A stretch of DNA of 64,000 nucleotides from Paenibacillus contaminans (GCF_003285015.1 NZ_QMFB01000016.1:1-64000); one strand, 5' to 3'. Shown: positions 16,696-25,670, numbered from the stretch's first letter. A program made the numbers and translations. The notes: generated by a model from the letters alone, not told the origin.

Positions 16696-18438
16696 ATGAG
16701 AATGAAGCATGCATTAATCCCGACCTTGCGTGAAGTGCCCGGCGAAGCGAAAGTCGACAGCCACCGGCTGATGCTGAAGGCCGGTCTCGCCAGACAGCTT
16801 GCCGCAGGCGTATATACGCTGCTTCCGCTCGGCTTGAAGGCGCTGCGCAACGTTCAATCGATCATCCGCGAGGAAATGGACGCAATCGGCGCACAAGAGA
16901 TGCTGATGCCCGCGCTGCATCCCGCCGAGCTGTGGCAGCAGTCCGGGCGCTGGGAGCAATACGGTCCGGAGCTGATGCGGCTTACCGATCGCAACGGCAG
17001 CTCCTTCGCCCTCGGCGCCACTCACGAGGAAGTCGTGACCTCGCTTATCGCGAACGAAATCAAATCGTACCGCAAGCTGCCGGTAACCGTCTATCAGCTG
17101 CAGACGAAGTTCCGCGACGAACGCCGTCCGCGATTCGGCGTGCTGCGCTCGCGGGAGTTCGTGATGAAGGACGCCTATTCCTTCGATACGACCTGGGAGG
17201 GACTCGACGAAACCTACGCCCGGATGTACGATGCTTATACCGCGATTTTCAACCGCTGCGGCTTGACGTTTCGCGCCGTCGAAGCCGATCCCGGCACGAT
17301 AGGCGGCACGGATACGCATGAATTTATGGCGCTGTGCGCAATCGGCGAGGACACGATCGTTTCCTGCACTAGCTGCGGTTATGCGGCAAATATCGAGAAG
17401 GCCGAGGTTTCTCCTTCTAAATCAATTGCAGTAAGCACAAGCGGCGCCGTTCCTAAGCTGCTCGAAAAAATGCATACGCCGGATGTGCGGACGATCGAGC
17501 AGCTCACCCGATTTTTCGATTGCTCGGCGGACAGAATCGTCAAGGCGGTCGCTTACAGGGTCGACGATAGAGTAGTGCTCGCCTTGGTACGCGGCGATTA
17601 TGCCATTAATGAATTAAAGCTGAAGCATGCGCTTAAAGGCTCCGATGCGGCAATGCTCGAAGAGGACGAAATCGCCGAAGCGTTCGGCTGCAAGCCGGGA
17701 TTTATCGGTCCTTTCGGCGTCCCGGGCGTCACCGTAGTCGCAGACCGCAGTATACGCGGCATTCGGGACGGCGCTGCGGGAGCGAATGAGCAGGACTTCC
17801 ACTGGACCGGCCTCGATGCGGAACGCGATCTTCCCGGCGTACCGTTCTTCGATCTTCGGAACATGACCGAATCGGATCCTTGTCCGAAATGCGGAGAGCC
17901 TGTGCGTTTCACGGAAGGGATCGAGGTCGGCCACGTGTTCAAGCTCGGCACCAAGTACAGCGACGCGCTGAATGCCGCATGTCTGACCGAGCAAGGGAGC
18001 CTGGCGCCGATCATTATGGGCTGTTACGGCATCGGCGTAACCAGAACGGTCGCCGCCATCATCGAGCAGCATCACGACGAGCACGGCATCATATGGCCGC
18101 TTGAAGCGGCCCCCTACTTCATTCATTTGATATGCGTATCCATGAATGACGAGGTTCAGCGCGAGACAGCCGAAGCCTTGTATGCTTCTTTAAGAGCCAA
18201 AGGCTGCGAAGTGCTCTACGACGACCGCGACGAACGCCCGGGCGTGAAATTCAAGGATGCCGACCTGCTGGGTATGCCGGTTCGCATAACCGTCGGCAAG
18301 AAAGCCGCCGAAGGCGCTGTCGAATGCAGCACGAGGGCCGAACGCGTCCATACGGACGTTCCTCTGCAAGAGCTTGACGCCTACTTGTCCGCCATTATGA
18401 AACGAAACGACAGCCATATACGAACCGATTCATTATAA
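16696..18438 (+). CDS. proS: Prolyl-tRNA synthetase (bacterial type with editing insertion)
   Basis: A 580-residue class II synthetase that charges tRNA-Pro. Motif 2 lies in FRDERRPRFGVLRSREFVMK and motif 3 in MGCYGIGVTRTVAAI; between them (about 225-385) is the bacterial INS/editing domain, followed by the anticodon-binding domain. It starts MRMKHALIPTLREVPGEA, typical of ProS. The gene is embedded between proB and proA with short gaps, so synthesis of proline and its charging share one T-box switch. Whether this is the only proS of the cell cannot be told from the window. Confidence 0.96.
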   Translation: MRMKHALIPTLREVPGEAKVDSHRLMLKAGLARQLAAGVYTLLPLGLKALRNVQSIIREEMDAIGAQEMLMPALHPAELWQQSGRWEQYGPELMRLTDRNGSSFALGATHEEVVTSLIANEIKSYRKLPVTVYQLQTKFRDERRPRFGVLRSREFVMKDAYSFDTTWEGLDETYARMYDAYTAIFNRCGLTFRAVEADPGTIGGTDTHEFMALCAIGEDTIVSCTSCGYAANIEKAEVSPSKSIAVSTSGAVPKLLEKMHTPDVRTIEQLTRFFDCSADRIVKAVAYRVDDRVVLALVRGDYAINELKLKHALKGSDAAMLEEDEIAEAFGCKPGFIGPFGVPGVTVVADRSIRGIRDGAAGANEQDFHWTGLDAERDLPGVPFFDLRNMTESDPCPKCGEPVRFTEGIEVGHVFKLGTKYSDALNAACLTEQGSLAPIIMGCYGIGVTRTVAAIIEQHHDEHGIIWPLEAAPYFIHLICVSMNDEVQRETAEALYASLRAKGCEVLYDDRDERPGVKFKDADLLGMPVRITVGKKAAEGAVECSTRAERVHTDVPLQELDAYLSAIMKRNDSHIRTDSL

Positions 18439-18450
18439 GGAGGAAAATTT

Positions 18451-19707
18451 ATGACCGCCATTACTGAAGTGAGACAAAAAGCGATGCTTGCCAAAGAAGC
18501 CGCGCCGCTGCTCGCCAAGCTGACGACCGAGCAAAAAAACGAAGCGCTCCGCCTCATGGCGGAAACGCTTGTCGAAAGGCAGGATGAAATCATCGCCGCC
18601 AATAAGGAAGATTTGCAGCGGGGCGAAGCGAACGGGATGACCCGCTCCCTGCTCGACCGGCTGACACTGACGCCGGAGCGCATCGCAGGCATCGCCGAAG
18701 GCCTTATGCAGATCGTCGAATTGCCCGACCCGATCGGCGACGAGCTCGAAAGATTCGACCGTCCGAACGGTCTCCGCGTCCATAAAGTACGGGTGCCGAT
18801 CGGATTGATCGGGATCATTTATGAAGCGCGCCCGAACGTTACGGTCGATGCAGCCGGTCTTTGTCTCAAATCGGGCAATGCCGTGCTTCTGCGCGGGGGT
18901 TCCGATGCGCTATCGTCGAACCGTGCGGTAGTAAGCGTCCTGCACGACGCGCTTGCCCGCACGGATGTGCCTCGCGATGCGCTGCAGCTTGTGACGAGTC
19001 CCGACCGCGCGTCCGTCGACGACATGCTTAAGCTGAACGGTTTGATCGACGTCGTCATTCCGCGCGGCGGACGATCGCTCATTCAAAGAGTCGTAGCGAA
19101 TGCAACCGTCCCTGTCATTGAAACGGGTGCCGGTGTATGCCATACTTATTTGGATGAGACCGCATTGCCCGACATGGCGTCGGACATCGCCTTCAACGCG
19201 AAAGTGCAGCGCCCGTCCGTCTGCAACTCCATGGAAACGCTGCTTGTAAACCGCGTATTTGCCGAGTCTCATCTGCGTACGATCGCCGAGCGGTTGCGCG
19301 GAGCCGGCGTCGAGCTGCGCGGCTGTACCGACAGCTGCCGTCTCATCGGCGACGCCATACCGGCAACGGAAGAAGATTGGGGAACCGAGTATAACGACTA
19401 TATTTTGAACGTCAAAATCGTAGACCGTCTCGATGAAGCCCTCACCCATATCCGCACTTACGGCACTATGCATTCCGAGTGCATCGTCACCGAAAACGAA
19501 GGGAATGCGCAAAGATTTTTGCTGGAGGTCGACGCGGCTGCCGTCTATCATAACGCCTCCACCCGATTTACGGACGGATTCGAATTCGGCTTCGGCGCGG
19601 AGATCGGAATCAGTACGCAGAAACTGCATGCACGCGGGCCGATGGGACTTCCGGCGCTTACTTCCACTAAGTACGTCGTATACGGCAGCGGCCAAATCAG
19701 GGGGTAA
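18451..19707 (+). CDS. proA: Gamma-glutamyl phosphate reductase
   Basis: A 418-residue NADPH-dependent enzyme that reduces gamma-glutamyl phosphate to glutamate semialdehyde, the second step of proline synthesis. Aldehyde-dehydrogenase-superfamily features are the IYEARPNVTVDA block, GNAVLLRGGSDA and the catalytic cysteine in KVQRPSVCNSMETLLV. AAGGAGG is ideally placed before the ATG. It begins 12 bp after proS and is followed six bp later by proC, as expected for one operon. Confidence 0.97.
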   Translation: MTAITEVRQKAMLAKEAAPLLAKLTTEQKNEALRLMAETLVERQDEIIAANKEDLQRGEANGMTRSLLDRLTLTPERIAGIAEGLMQIVELPDPIGDELERFDRPNGLRVHKVRVPIGLIGIIYEARPNVTVDAAGLCLKSGNAVLLRGGSDALSSNRAVVSVLHDALARTDVPRDALQLVTSPDRASVDDMLKLNGLIDVVIPRGGRSLIQRVVANATVPVIETGAGVCHTYLDETALPDMASDIAFNAKVQRPSVCNSMETLLVNRVFAESHLRTIAERLRGAGVELRGCTDSCRLIGDAIPATEEDWGTEYNDYILNVKIVDRLDEALTHIRTYGTMHSECIVTENEGNAQRFLLEVDAAAVYHNASTRFTDGFEFGFGAEIGISTQKLHARGPMGLPALTSTKYVVYGSGQIRG

Positions 19708-19713
19708 TGAAGC

Positions 19714-20592
19714 ATGGCAAGCAACCGATTATCCGCCAAAAAAATAGCGTTTGTCGGAGCCGGCTCGATCACGGAAGCGATCGTTCGCGGCCTCGTCGAG
19801 CAGAAAATCGCCCGGCCGGACTTTTTATTCGCGCTTAACCGCAGCAGCCGGGAGAAGCTCGACGCGATGAAACGGCAGTACGGCATCCAAGCTTGTACGC
19901 TGGAAGAAGAACGGGAATGCTACGAAGCATATATTCGCGAAGCCGATGTCGTCGTGATGGCGATGAAGCCGAAGGATGTCGGCGGGGCCGTACACGCCCT
20001 CAAGCCCTTCTTGAACGCGAATCAGCTTCTCATTTCCGTAGTCGCCGGCTTATCCATCGACACGGTGGCCCGTATTCTGCTGAACGGCATGCCGATCGTC
20101 AGAACGATGCCGAATACGTCCAGCACGATCGGATTGGGCGCAACGGGCATGAGCTTCTCCCAAGAAGCTTCGGCGGAGCAGCAGGCGATCGCGCTGGAAA
20201 TGTTCCAGGCGATCGGCGAAGTGAGCGTCGTGGCGGAGGACCAGCTCGATATGGTGACCGGATTGTCCGGCAGCGGCCCCGCTTATATATATTACATGAT
20301 GGAAGCGATGATTAAAGCGGGCGTCCAAGGGGGCCTGACCTTCCAGGACGCACATTCCCTAACGGTGCAAACGGTGCTTGGCGCCGCTTCAATGGTAAAA
20401 GCGACGAAGGAAGACCCCGCCGAGCTTAGGCGCAAGGTTACATCGCCCAACGGAACGACACAAGCGGCGCTCGAGCTGATGAACGATAACGGCTTTGCCG
20501 AAATCGTTGAGCGTGCCGTACTTCGCGCTTCGGAACGCGCCCGCGAGCTTGGCGACATGATTTCTTCCGATGTCGCCAACAAAACGACATAA
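19714..20592 (+). CDS. proC: Pyrroline-5-carboxylate reductase
   Basis: A 292-residue enzyme of the last proline step. The NAD(P)-binding fold begins IAFVGAGSITEAIVRG, and the family signature near the C-terminus reads KVTSPNGTTQAALELMNDNG; LSGSGPAYIYYMMEAM is also typical. The start lies six bp after proA and the stop 11 bp before mtnW, with no terminator or clear promoter between. The downstream methionine salvage genes therefore probably ride on the proline transcript. Confidence 0.96.
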   Translation: MASNRLSAKKIAFVGAGSITEAIVRGLVEQKIARPDFLFALNRSSREKLDAMKRQYGIQACTLEEERECYEAYIREADVVVMAMKPKDVGGAVHALKPFLNANQLLISVVAGLSIDTVARILLNGMPIVRTMPNTSSTIGLGATGMSFSQEASAEQQAIALEMFQAIGEVSVVAEDQLDMVTGLSGSGPAYIYYMMEAMIKAGVQGGLTFQDAHSLTVQTVLGAASMVKATKEDPAELRRKVTSPNGTTQAALELMNDNGFAEIVERAVLRASERARELGDMISSDVANKTT

Positions 20593-20603
20593 AGGGGATT
20601 GGC

Positions 20604-21881
20604 ATGAGTTCCTATTGCATAGCGACTTATCGTTCTTATGATGAAAAAGCTGATTTTCACAAAAAAGCGCAAGGCATTGCCGTAGGCCTTACTGTAGGCA
20701 GCTGGACAGACCTTCCTGAAGCGAGAAAAGCGGAGATGGAAAAACATCTCGGCCAAGTCGTGAGCGTCGAGGTGCATGAATCGGGCGCTGACGGCCGATA
20801 TGCCGATATCTCGATCGCTTACCCGGACGTTAACTTTTCCGCCGATATTCCCGCCCTGCTCGTCACTGTTTTCGGCAAACTGTCGATGGACGGCCGTATC
20901 CGGTTGATCGATCTGCATTTCTCGGATTCGTTCCTCGGGCATTTCCAAGGACCGAAATTCGGCATTGCCGGCGTTCGCGGCTTGCTTGGGGTTCATGACC
21001 GCCCCCTGCTCATGAGCATATTCAAATCCGTTATCGGACATGACGTTCATGGGCTGAAGGAGCAATTTTATCAGCAGGCGCTCGGCGGCGTGGACTTGAT
21101 CAAGGACGATGAAATATTGTTCGAAAATCCGGATACGCCGATCGGCAAAAGAGTGACGGTATGCATGGAAGCCGCGCGGCAGGCAAACGAGCTCACGGGC
21201 CAAAAGCTGCTATACGCAGCGAACGTAACCGGCCCGACCTTAAACCTCAAAGATCAGGCGAAGCGGGCGATCGACGCGGGGGCCAACGCCCTTTTGTTCA
21301 ATGTATTGGCGTACGGCTTCGATATGCTGCGCGAGCTGAGCGCCGACCCGGACATCAACGTTCCGATCATGGCGCATCCGGCGATGGCCGGCGCTCTTTA
21401 CCCTTCGCCGCATTACGGAATCGCGGCTTCGGTCCTGCTCGGCAAGCTGATGAGACTGGCTGGCGCGGATCTCGTGCTGTTCCCTTCCCCATACGGCTCA
21501 GTCGTCATGCCGAAGGAAGAAAATATGGCCATCAAACACGCGCTGCTAGCCGCAACCGACAGTCCGGCCTACAAGGCGGTCTGGACCGGCTCCGGCGCCT
21601 CTTCGGCCGGCCATGCTGCACCTTCGCTGGCTGAAAGCTTTCCGGTGCCGTCGGCCGGTATCCATCCAGGTCTCGTGCCGCTTATTTTGAAGGACTTCGG
21701 AGGCGAGGTCGTCGTAAATGCAGGCGGAGGCATCCACGGCCATCCGCTCGGCACCGCTGCAGGCGGCCGCGCCTTCCGTCAAGCGATCGATGCGGTGAAA
21801 GCCGGCATCGGTCTCGCGGACTATGCGGCTGACCGCCCTGAGCTTAACGCGGCCATTCAGGCATGGGGGATTCGCGAATGA
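20604..21881 (+). CDS. mtnW: 2,3-diketo-5-methylthiopentyl-1-phosphate enolase (RuBisCO-like protein)
   Basis: A 425-residue type IV RuBisCO-like protein. In Bacillus, MtnW converts the diketo sugar phosphate of the methionine salvage path into its enol form. Visible blocks are the lysine-containing GPTLNLKDQAKRAID segment, MAHPAMAGALYPSPHYGI and the C-terminal VVNAGGGIHGHPLGTAAGG phosphate-binding loop. It starts 11 bp after proC and ends in a 4-bp ATGA overlap with mtnX, so translation of the two is likely coupled. It shares its probable mRNA with the proline genes, which is unexpected for this pathway. Confidence 0.95.
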   Translation: MSSYCIATYRSYDEKADFHKKAQGIAVGLTVGSWTDLPEARKAEMEKHLGQVVSVEVHESGADGRYADISIAYPDVNFSADIPALLVTVFGKLSMDGRIRLIDLHFSDSFLGHFQGPKFGIAGVRGLLGVHDRPLLMSIFKSVIGHDVHGLKEQFYQQALGGVDLIKDDEILFENPDTPIGKRVTVCMEAARQANELTGQKLLYAANVTGPTLNLKDQAKRAIDAGANALLFNVLAYGFDMLRELSADPDINVPIMAHPAMAGALYPSPHYGIAASVLLGKLMRLAGADLVLFPSPYGSVVMPKEENMAIKHALLAATDSPAYKAVWTGSGASSAGHAAPSLAESFPVPSAGIHPGLVPLILKDFGGEVVVNAGGGIHGHPLGTAAGGRAFRQAIDAVKAGIGLADYAADRPELNAAIQAWGIRE

Positions 21882-22558
21882 AGAAGCCTGTCATCTTTTG
21901 CGATTTTGACGGAACGATCACCGAAAACGACAATATCATCGCGATTATGAAGCAATTCAATCCTCCCGGCTGGAAGCAAATCGTCGACGATTGCTTCGCA
22001 GGCCAGCTTACATTGCAGGATGCGGTCGGCAGCATGTTCGCCCTGCTGCCGTCGGCCGACAAAGACGAGATCGTCAAGTTTGTCCTCGAGCATATCCGCA
22101 TCCGGGCGGGCTTCCCGGATCTGCTGGCATACAGCAAAAAACACGGCATCGATTTTCTCGTCGCCAGCGGAGGCATCGATTTCTTCGTCTATCCGACGCT
22201 AGAGCCATTCGAAATCGAAACGTCGCGCATTTTTTGCAACGGAAGCGACTTCTCCGGAGAAACGATTCGCATCCTCTGGCCCCACGCTTGCGGCGATGCA
22301 TGCGAGCATAAGGGCTGCGGCATGTGTAAGCCGACCATCATCGAATCGTACCCGAGCGATACTTACGAACGGATCATGATCGGCGACAGCGTGTCCGATT
22401 TTCCAGCCGCCAAAGTAGCGGATACGATCTTTGCCCGCTCCCATCTGGCGGAACGTTGCGAAGAGCTCGGTCTGCCCTTCTATCGGTACGAAACGTTTCA
22501 CGAAGTCGTCACGCAGCTGGACGCTCATCTGACTCGTTCGGGTGCCGGCAGAAGCTAA
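21878..22558 (+). CDS. mtnX: 2-hydroxy-3-keto-5-methylthiopentenyl-1-phosphate phosphatase
   Basis: A 226-residue HAD-superfamily phosphatase acting after MtnW. Motif I is FCDFDGTITEND with the nucleophile and acid/base aspartates, SGG in VASGGIDFFVY is motif II, and MIGDSVSDFPAAKVAD is motif IV. A Cys-rich patch (CGDACEHKGCGMCKP) is present, as in Bacillus MtnX. An upstream ATG at 21863 is in frame, but the ATG at 21878 overlaps the mtnW stop in the usual ATGA manner and begins with the normal MKKPVIFCDFDG N-terminus. Confidence 0.94.
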   Translation: MKKPVIFCDFDGTITENDNIIAIMKQFNPPGWKQIVDDCFAGQLTLQDAVGSMFALLPSADKDEIVKFVLEHIRIRAGFPDLLAYSKKHGIDFLVASGGIDFFVYPTLEPFEIETSRIFCNGSDFSGETIRILWPHACGDACEHKGCGMCKPTIIESYPSDTYERIMIGDSVSDFPAAKVADTIFARSHLAERCEELGLPFYRYETFHEVVTQLDAHLTRSGAGRS

Positions 22559-22639
22559 GCATTAGCGTGAAGTCTACCGTCCCTCAGTGCTAACTGGAAT
22601 GCAGCTTTGCGGGGCACAGTATAGGAGGATTTAATCAAC

Positions 22640-23281
22640 ATGGCGATTACATTGGAACAAAAACAGCAGGCATTCGCCGAGCTGCGGGATATTAAAACGA
22701 TTTTGGCAACGCGCGGCTGGTTTCCCGCAACGAGCGGCAACTTGTCCATCCGCGTCGGCGACGGTGCCGGAGAGGAACTTACGTTCGCCATCACAGCCAG
22801 CGGCAAAGATAAAGCCGTCCAGACGCCGCAGGATTTTCTGCTGGTCGACCGCGATGGAAAACCTACGGAGGCAACAACCCTAAAGCCTTCTGCCGAGACG
22901 CTGATCCATTGCGAGATTTACAAAGCGACAGGCTGCGGCGCGATTTTCCACGTACACACTGTATTTAACAATATCGTCTCGGAATTGTTCGCGAACCAAG
23001 GCTTTATCCCGGTCAAAGGCGTAGAGCTGATTAAAGGCTTCAATATTTGGGAAGAGGATACGGAAATCCGTATTCCGGTATTGCCCAATTATGCCGAGAT
23101 CCCGAGAATCGCCGAGCTCGTTCCGGGCGCTATCGTCCCCCGTATTCCGGGCATCGTGCTGCGCAATCACGGCATTTACGCATGGGGAGCGAATGCTTTC
23201 GAAGCCAAGCGCCATCTGGAGGCGTTCGAATTTTTATTCGAATATGTTTACCGCTGGCAGCTTTTATCAAACCGCTCCTAA
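22640..23281 (+). CDS. mtnB: Methylthioribulose-1-phosphate dehydratase
   Basis: A 213-residue class II aldolase/adducin-fold zinc enzyme that dehydrates methylthioribulose 1-phosphate. Zinc-binding histidines are seen in FHVHTVFNNI and LRNHGIYAWG; the N-terminal WFPATSGNLSIRV is typical of MtnB. It follows mtnX after 81 bp with a strong ATAGGAGG ribosome site. In Bacillus the next gene is mtnD (acireductone dioxygenase); here the cluster stops, and a repeat copy and a terminator follow instead. Confidence 0.95.
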   Translation: MAITLEQKQQAFAELRDIKTILATRGWFPATSGNLSIRVGDGAGEELTFAITASGKDKAVQTPQDFLLVDRDGKPTEATTLKPSAETLIHCEIYKATGCGAIFHVHTVFNNIVSELFANQGFIPVKGVELIKGFNIWEEDTEIRIPVLPNYAEIPRIAELVPGAIVPRIPGIVLRNHGIYAWGANAFEAKRHLEAFEFLFEYVYRWQLLSNRS

Positions 23282-23290
23282 CCATTGCTG

Positions 23291-23362
23291 CTCGTCCTAA
23301 ACGCTTTCGAAGAAAGCGACTTCGTAAGCATACGCTTAAGGACAGACGCGTTTACCGGTGAA
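23291..23362. repeat. Intergenic palindromic repeat, copy C of 4
   Basis: It contains CGTCCTAAACGCTTTC, the perfect central hairpin CGCTTTC-GAA-GAAAGCG, ACTTCGTAAGCAT and the terminal CGCGTTTACCGG. It lacks the first about 15 bases present in copies A and D. It begins about 10 bp past the mtnB stop. Confidence 0.85.
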
Positions 23363-23406
23363 ATAGCAGACTTCAGTAATTGTGAAACATATACGCTGAT
23401 ATTTTA

Positions 23407-23438
23407 AATAAGACCCTTCTATGCAGGGTCTTATTTTT
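23407..23438 (+). terminator. Terminator of the pro-mtn operon
   Basis: AATAAGACCC pairs with GGGTCTTATT and is followed by TTTG. It is about 125 bp past mtnB. Confidence 0.85.
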
Positions 23439-23558
23439 GTGCATCCCCTGGAAGCGGCATCCGTTTCGAAACTTCAGACGTTTATCCTCTTATCGCCGAG
23501 CCGTTTGCACTTTAACGAAATTTTAGCATCGTATCGCCCTCAATGAATCGAACGGATG

Positions 23559-23567
23559 TGCTATAAT
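23559..23567 (+). promoter_or_regulatory. Extended -10 promoter of the diguanylate cyclase gene
   Basis: TGCTATAAT gives an extended -10 element (TATAAT at 23562-23567) 55 bp before the start codon. No good -35 box is seen, which is usual for this promoter type. Confidence 0.5.
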
Positions 23568-23621
23568 AGAGAAATATTTTGAAATCTATGATCTTCGCAC
23601 GACTTCCAGGAGATGACCAAA

Positions 23622-24743
23622 ATGGACAAGATCGAGTCTCATCCTTTCGGGATTCATAATTGGAACCGTAAAATATTAAACGTATATTGGACGATAACCG
23701 TCATATACATGGCCGCCAATGCCATTACGATCGCTTACATATTTGGGAGCGGATTGGAGACCGCCCCTCTTGCCGAGGTCATTTTACGCTCGTTCCTGCT
23801 GCCTCTCGGCGGAATGATCGTTTGCAATATTCTTGTGGAAACGTTTAACAAAAAGCGGCAACGGGGAGGCGGAAATGCGATTATTGCGCTAGGCACCGTG
23901 CTTTCGGGCATCGTAGTCGCCTTCCACTCCAATACGAACGGCATTCAGTTGGTATTTTTGCTGCCGATGCTCATATCGATTTTTTATTTTCAAAGACGCA
24001 AGGTGGCGCTGTCCTTTACGCTCAACACATTCGTATTTTTCGTGCTGCTCGCGTTTCACCCCGGTCTGATGGCCCGTCTTAACGGAAATGATATCGTGCT
24101 TACGTTAGCCGTGCTCATGGCCGGCCTGGTGATCGCCAACGGCATTTTGAGCCGCGGAATCGAAATGCAGCAGCATCTGAAAAAAACGGTCGAAGCCCAG
24201 CAGGATCTGCTCGTCAAAAACGTCATGATGGACAAGCTGTCCAAAACCGATGCATTAACGGAGCTTTACAATCACAAAACGTTCCACGAATATTTGGATA
24301 AGCTGATTGAGCATGCGGAGAAAAACGGCTTATCTTTGCAGCTCGCCATTATCGATATCGACAACTTCAAAAAAATAAACGATACGTACGGTCATTGGAT
24401 CGGGGATATCATTTTGCGTCAGGTTGCATCCGCGATCCGCGGGCACATCGCGACCGACGATTTTGCGGCGAGGTATGGCGGCGAGGAATTTACGGTTATT
24501 TTCACGGATAAAACGTTGGATCAAGCCTATCACATCGTAGAATCCATCCGTCATGCGATCGAACGAACGAACCAGCGGGAGCTCGAAGGACAGCCGGTTA
24601 CGATCAGCATCGGTTTGCAAGCGTACAACCGCGGCGCAGGCAAAGAATCGCTGTTCAAGGATACGGACGCATCGCTTTATAAAGCCAAGCGCTCCGGCAA
24701 GAACAGAACGGTCATCGGCCATCGCGCCGAAGCGATCGGATAA
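23622..24743 (+). CDS. Membrane diguanylate cyclase (GGDEF domain)
   Basis: A 373-residue inner-membrane signalling enzyme. About six hydrophobic segments span residues 15-185, followed by a short linker helix and a GGDEF domain (about 205-365) with active site GGEEF. That variant is compatible with synthesis of cyclic di-GMP from two GTP. The product-inhibition site RxxD normally upstream of the active site is replaced by ATDD, so feedback may be lost. The membrane sensor part is not a recognised named domain. The ATG at 23622 was chosen because AGGAG lies eight bases upstream; an ATG at 23613 abuts it. Confidence 0.9.
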   Translation: MDKIESHPFGIHNWNRKILNVYWTITVIYMAANAITIAYIFGSGLETAPLAEVILRSFLLPLGGMIVCNILVETFNKKRQRGGGNAIIALGTVLSGIVVAFHSNTNGIQLVFLLPMLISIFYFQRRKVALSFTLNTFVFFVLLAFHPGLMARLNGNDIVLTLAVLMAGLVIANGILSRGIEMQQHLKKTVEAQQDLLVKNVMMDKLSKTDALTELYNHKTFHEYLDKLIEHAEKNGLSLQLAIIDIDNFKKINDTYGHWIGDIILRQVASAIRGHIATDDFAARYGGEEFTVIFTDKTLDQAYHIVESIRHAIERTNQRELEGQPVTISIGLQAYNRGAGKESLFKDTDASLYKAKRSGKNRTVIGHRAEAIG

Positions 24744-24830
24744 TCGGCAGCGCCGTCATCTCGAAGGAAGCTGCACGTTTCCGAGACCGATGAACAATCC
24801 AGTAATGATAAGCTTTAAGACGTATCAAAA

Positions 24831-24857
24831 AAGGAGCCTCCAGCCCGGAAGCTCCTT
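24831..24857. terminator. Bidirectional terminator between the cyclase gene and dnaD
   Basis: AAAGGAGC pairs with GCTCCTTT between two convergent genes, with A-rich sequence on one side and T-rich sequence on the other. Confidence 0.75.
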
Positions 24858-24880
24858 TCTTATTGCTTATGCATAAGCAG

Positions 24881-25549
24881 TTATCTGCTGCGGAAACGCT
24901 GCGCATGCTCTTTCGCCTGCTCGGTCGTCGTGACGCGGTTGCGGCTCCATTCCAGCAAAATGCGGTCGACATAGCGGAAATGCACCTTGCCCGCAAAAAC
25001 GGCTTCTTTCAACGCGAAGGTAATCAGCTCTTCACGATAGCCGTCCTTATCGATCCAATTCGCGATCGTTTCCAGCTCCATCGGGGTGAGCGGCCGCGCA
25101 AACTCCTTCTCGAATACGGAGAACAGGTCGTGGCTCTGCTCGAGTACGGCAAATTTGTTCTGCTCCCTTTCCCGTATCATATCCTCCGCCCCGCAAGCCG
25201 CAAGCTTCTTGTAAACGCCGCTTAGGTTATACCGCTCATATCGGATGCGCGATACCGGATCGGTATGCTCGTCGATATTGATCCAGCCTTCCTTCATCAG
25301 CTTCTGCAGCAGTCTGACAACGTGCTCCGGATCGGCGGCCATTCGGTTTTGAATCTCCTCGATGGTCGGGAAATCCTTCTTCTCCTTATCGACAAACGCG
25401 AGCAATTGGATGAGGAGCATGGCCTCCGTATCGCTTAGCTTCAGCCTTGCATAGTACTTCAGCAGTAAAAGCGGCACGGCGGCGGTTCCTTCCTTGAATG
25501 CAGCCAGCATGCCCGCTTCCAACAGCTTTCCCTCGTCTTTTTTGCTCAT
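24881..25549 (-). CDS. dnaD: DnaD-family replication initiation protein
   Basis: A 222-residue protein with an N-terminal winged-helix domain (about 15-110) and a C-terminal DnaD domain (about 135-205; FEKEFARPLTPMELETIANW is the typical start). DnaD helps remodel DNA and load the replicative helicase at origins and restart sites in Bacillales. It lies directly behind asnS, the same order as in Bacillus subtilis, although nth, its usual next neighbour, is far away here. GGAGGAATAAG precedes the ATG. Confidence 0.95.
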   Translation of the reverse strand: MSKKDEGKLLEAGMLAAFKEGTAAVPLLLLKYYARLKLSDTEAMLLIQLLAFVDKEKKDFPTIEEIQNRMAADPEHVVRLLQKLMKEGWINIDEHTDPVSRIRYERYNLSGVYKKLAACGAEDMIREREQNKFAVLEQSHDLFSVFEKEFARPLTPMELETIANWIDKDGYREELITFALKEAVFAGKVHFRYVDRILLEWSRNRVTTTEQAKEHAQRFRSR

Positions 25550-25670
25550 CTTATTCCTCCGTTGCTAGTATTCCCCCATAATGATGTGCGACTTTTGCTT
25601 CAGAGCGCCAAAACGCCGCTTTCTTCGCTTCCTCCGGATAAAGCCTTCCTCTGCAGGTACGGAAAGGACG

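Larger units (their letters stand above)
23282..23621. other. Intergenic region mtnB / diguanylate cyclase
   Basis: This 340-bp stretch holds repeat copy C (23291-23362), the terminator of the pro-mtn operon (23407-23438) and the extended -10 promoter of the cyclase gene (23559-23567). No mtnD-like coding sequence is present. Confidence 0.7.
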
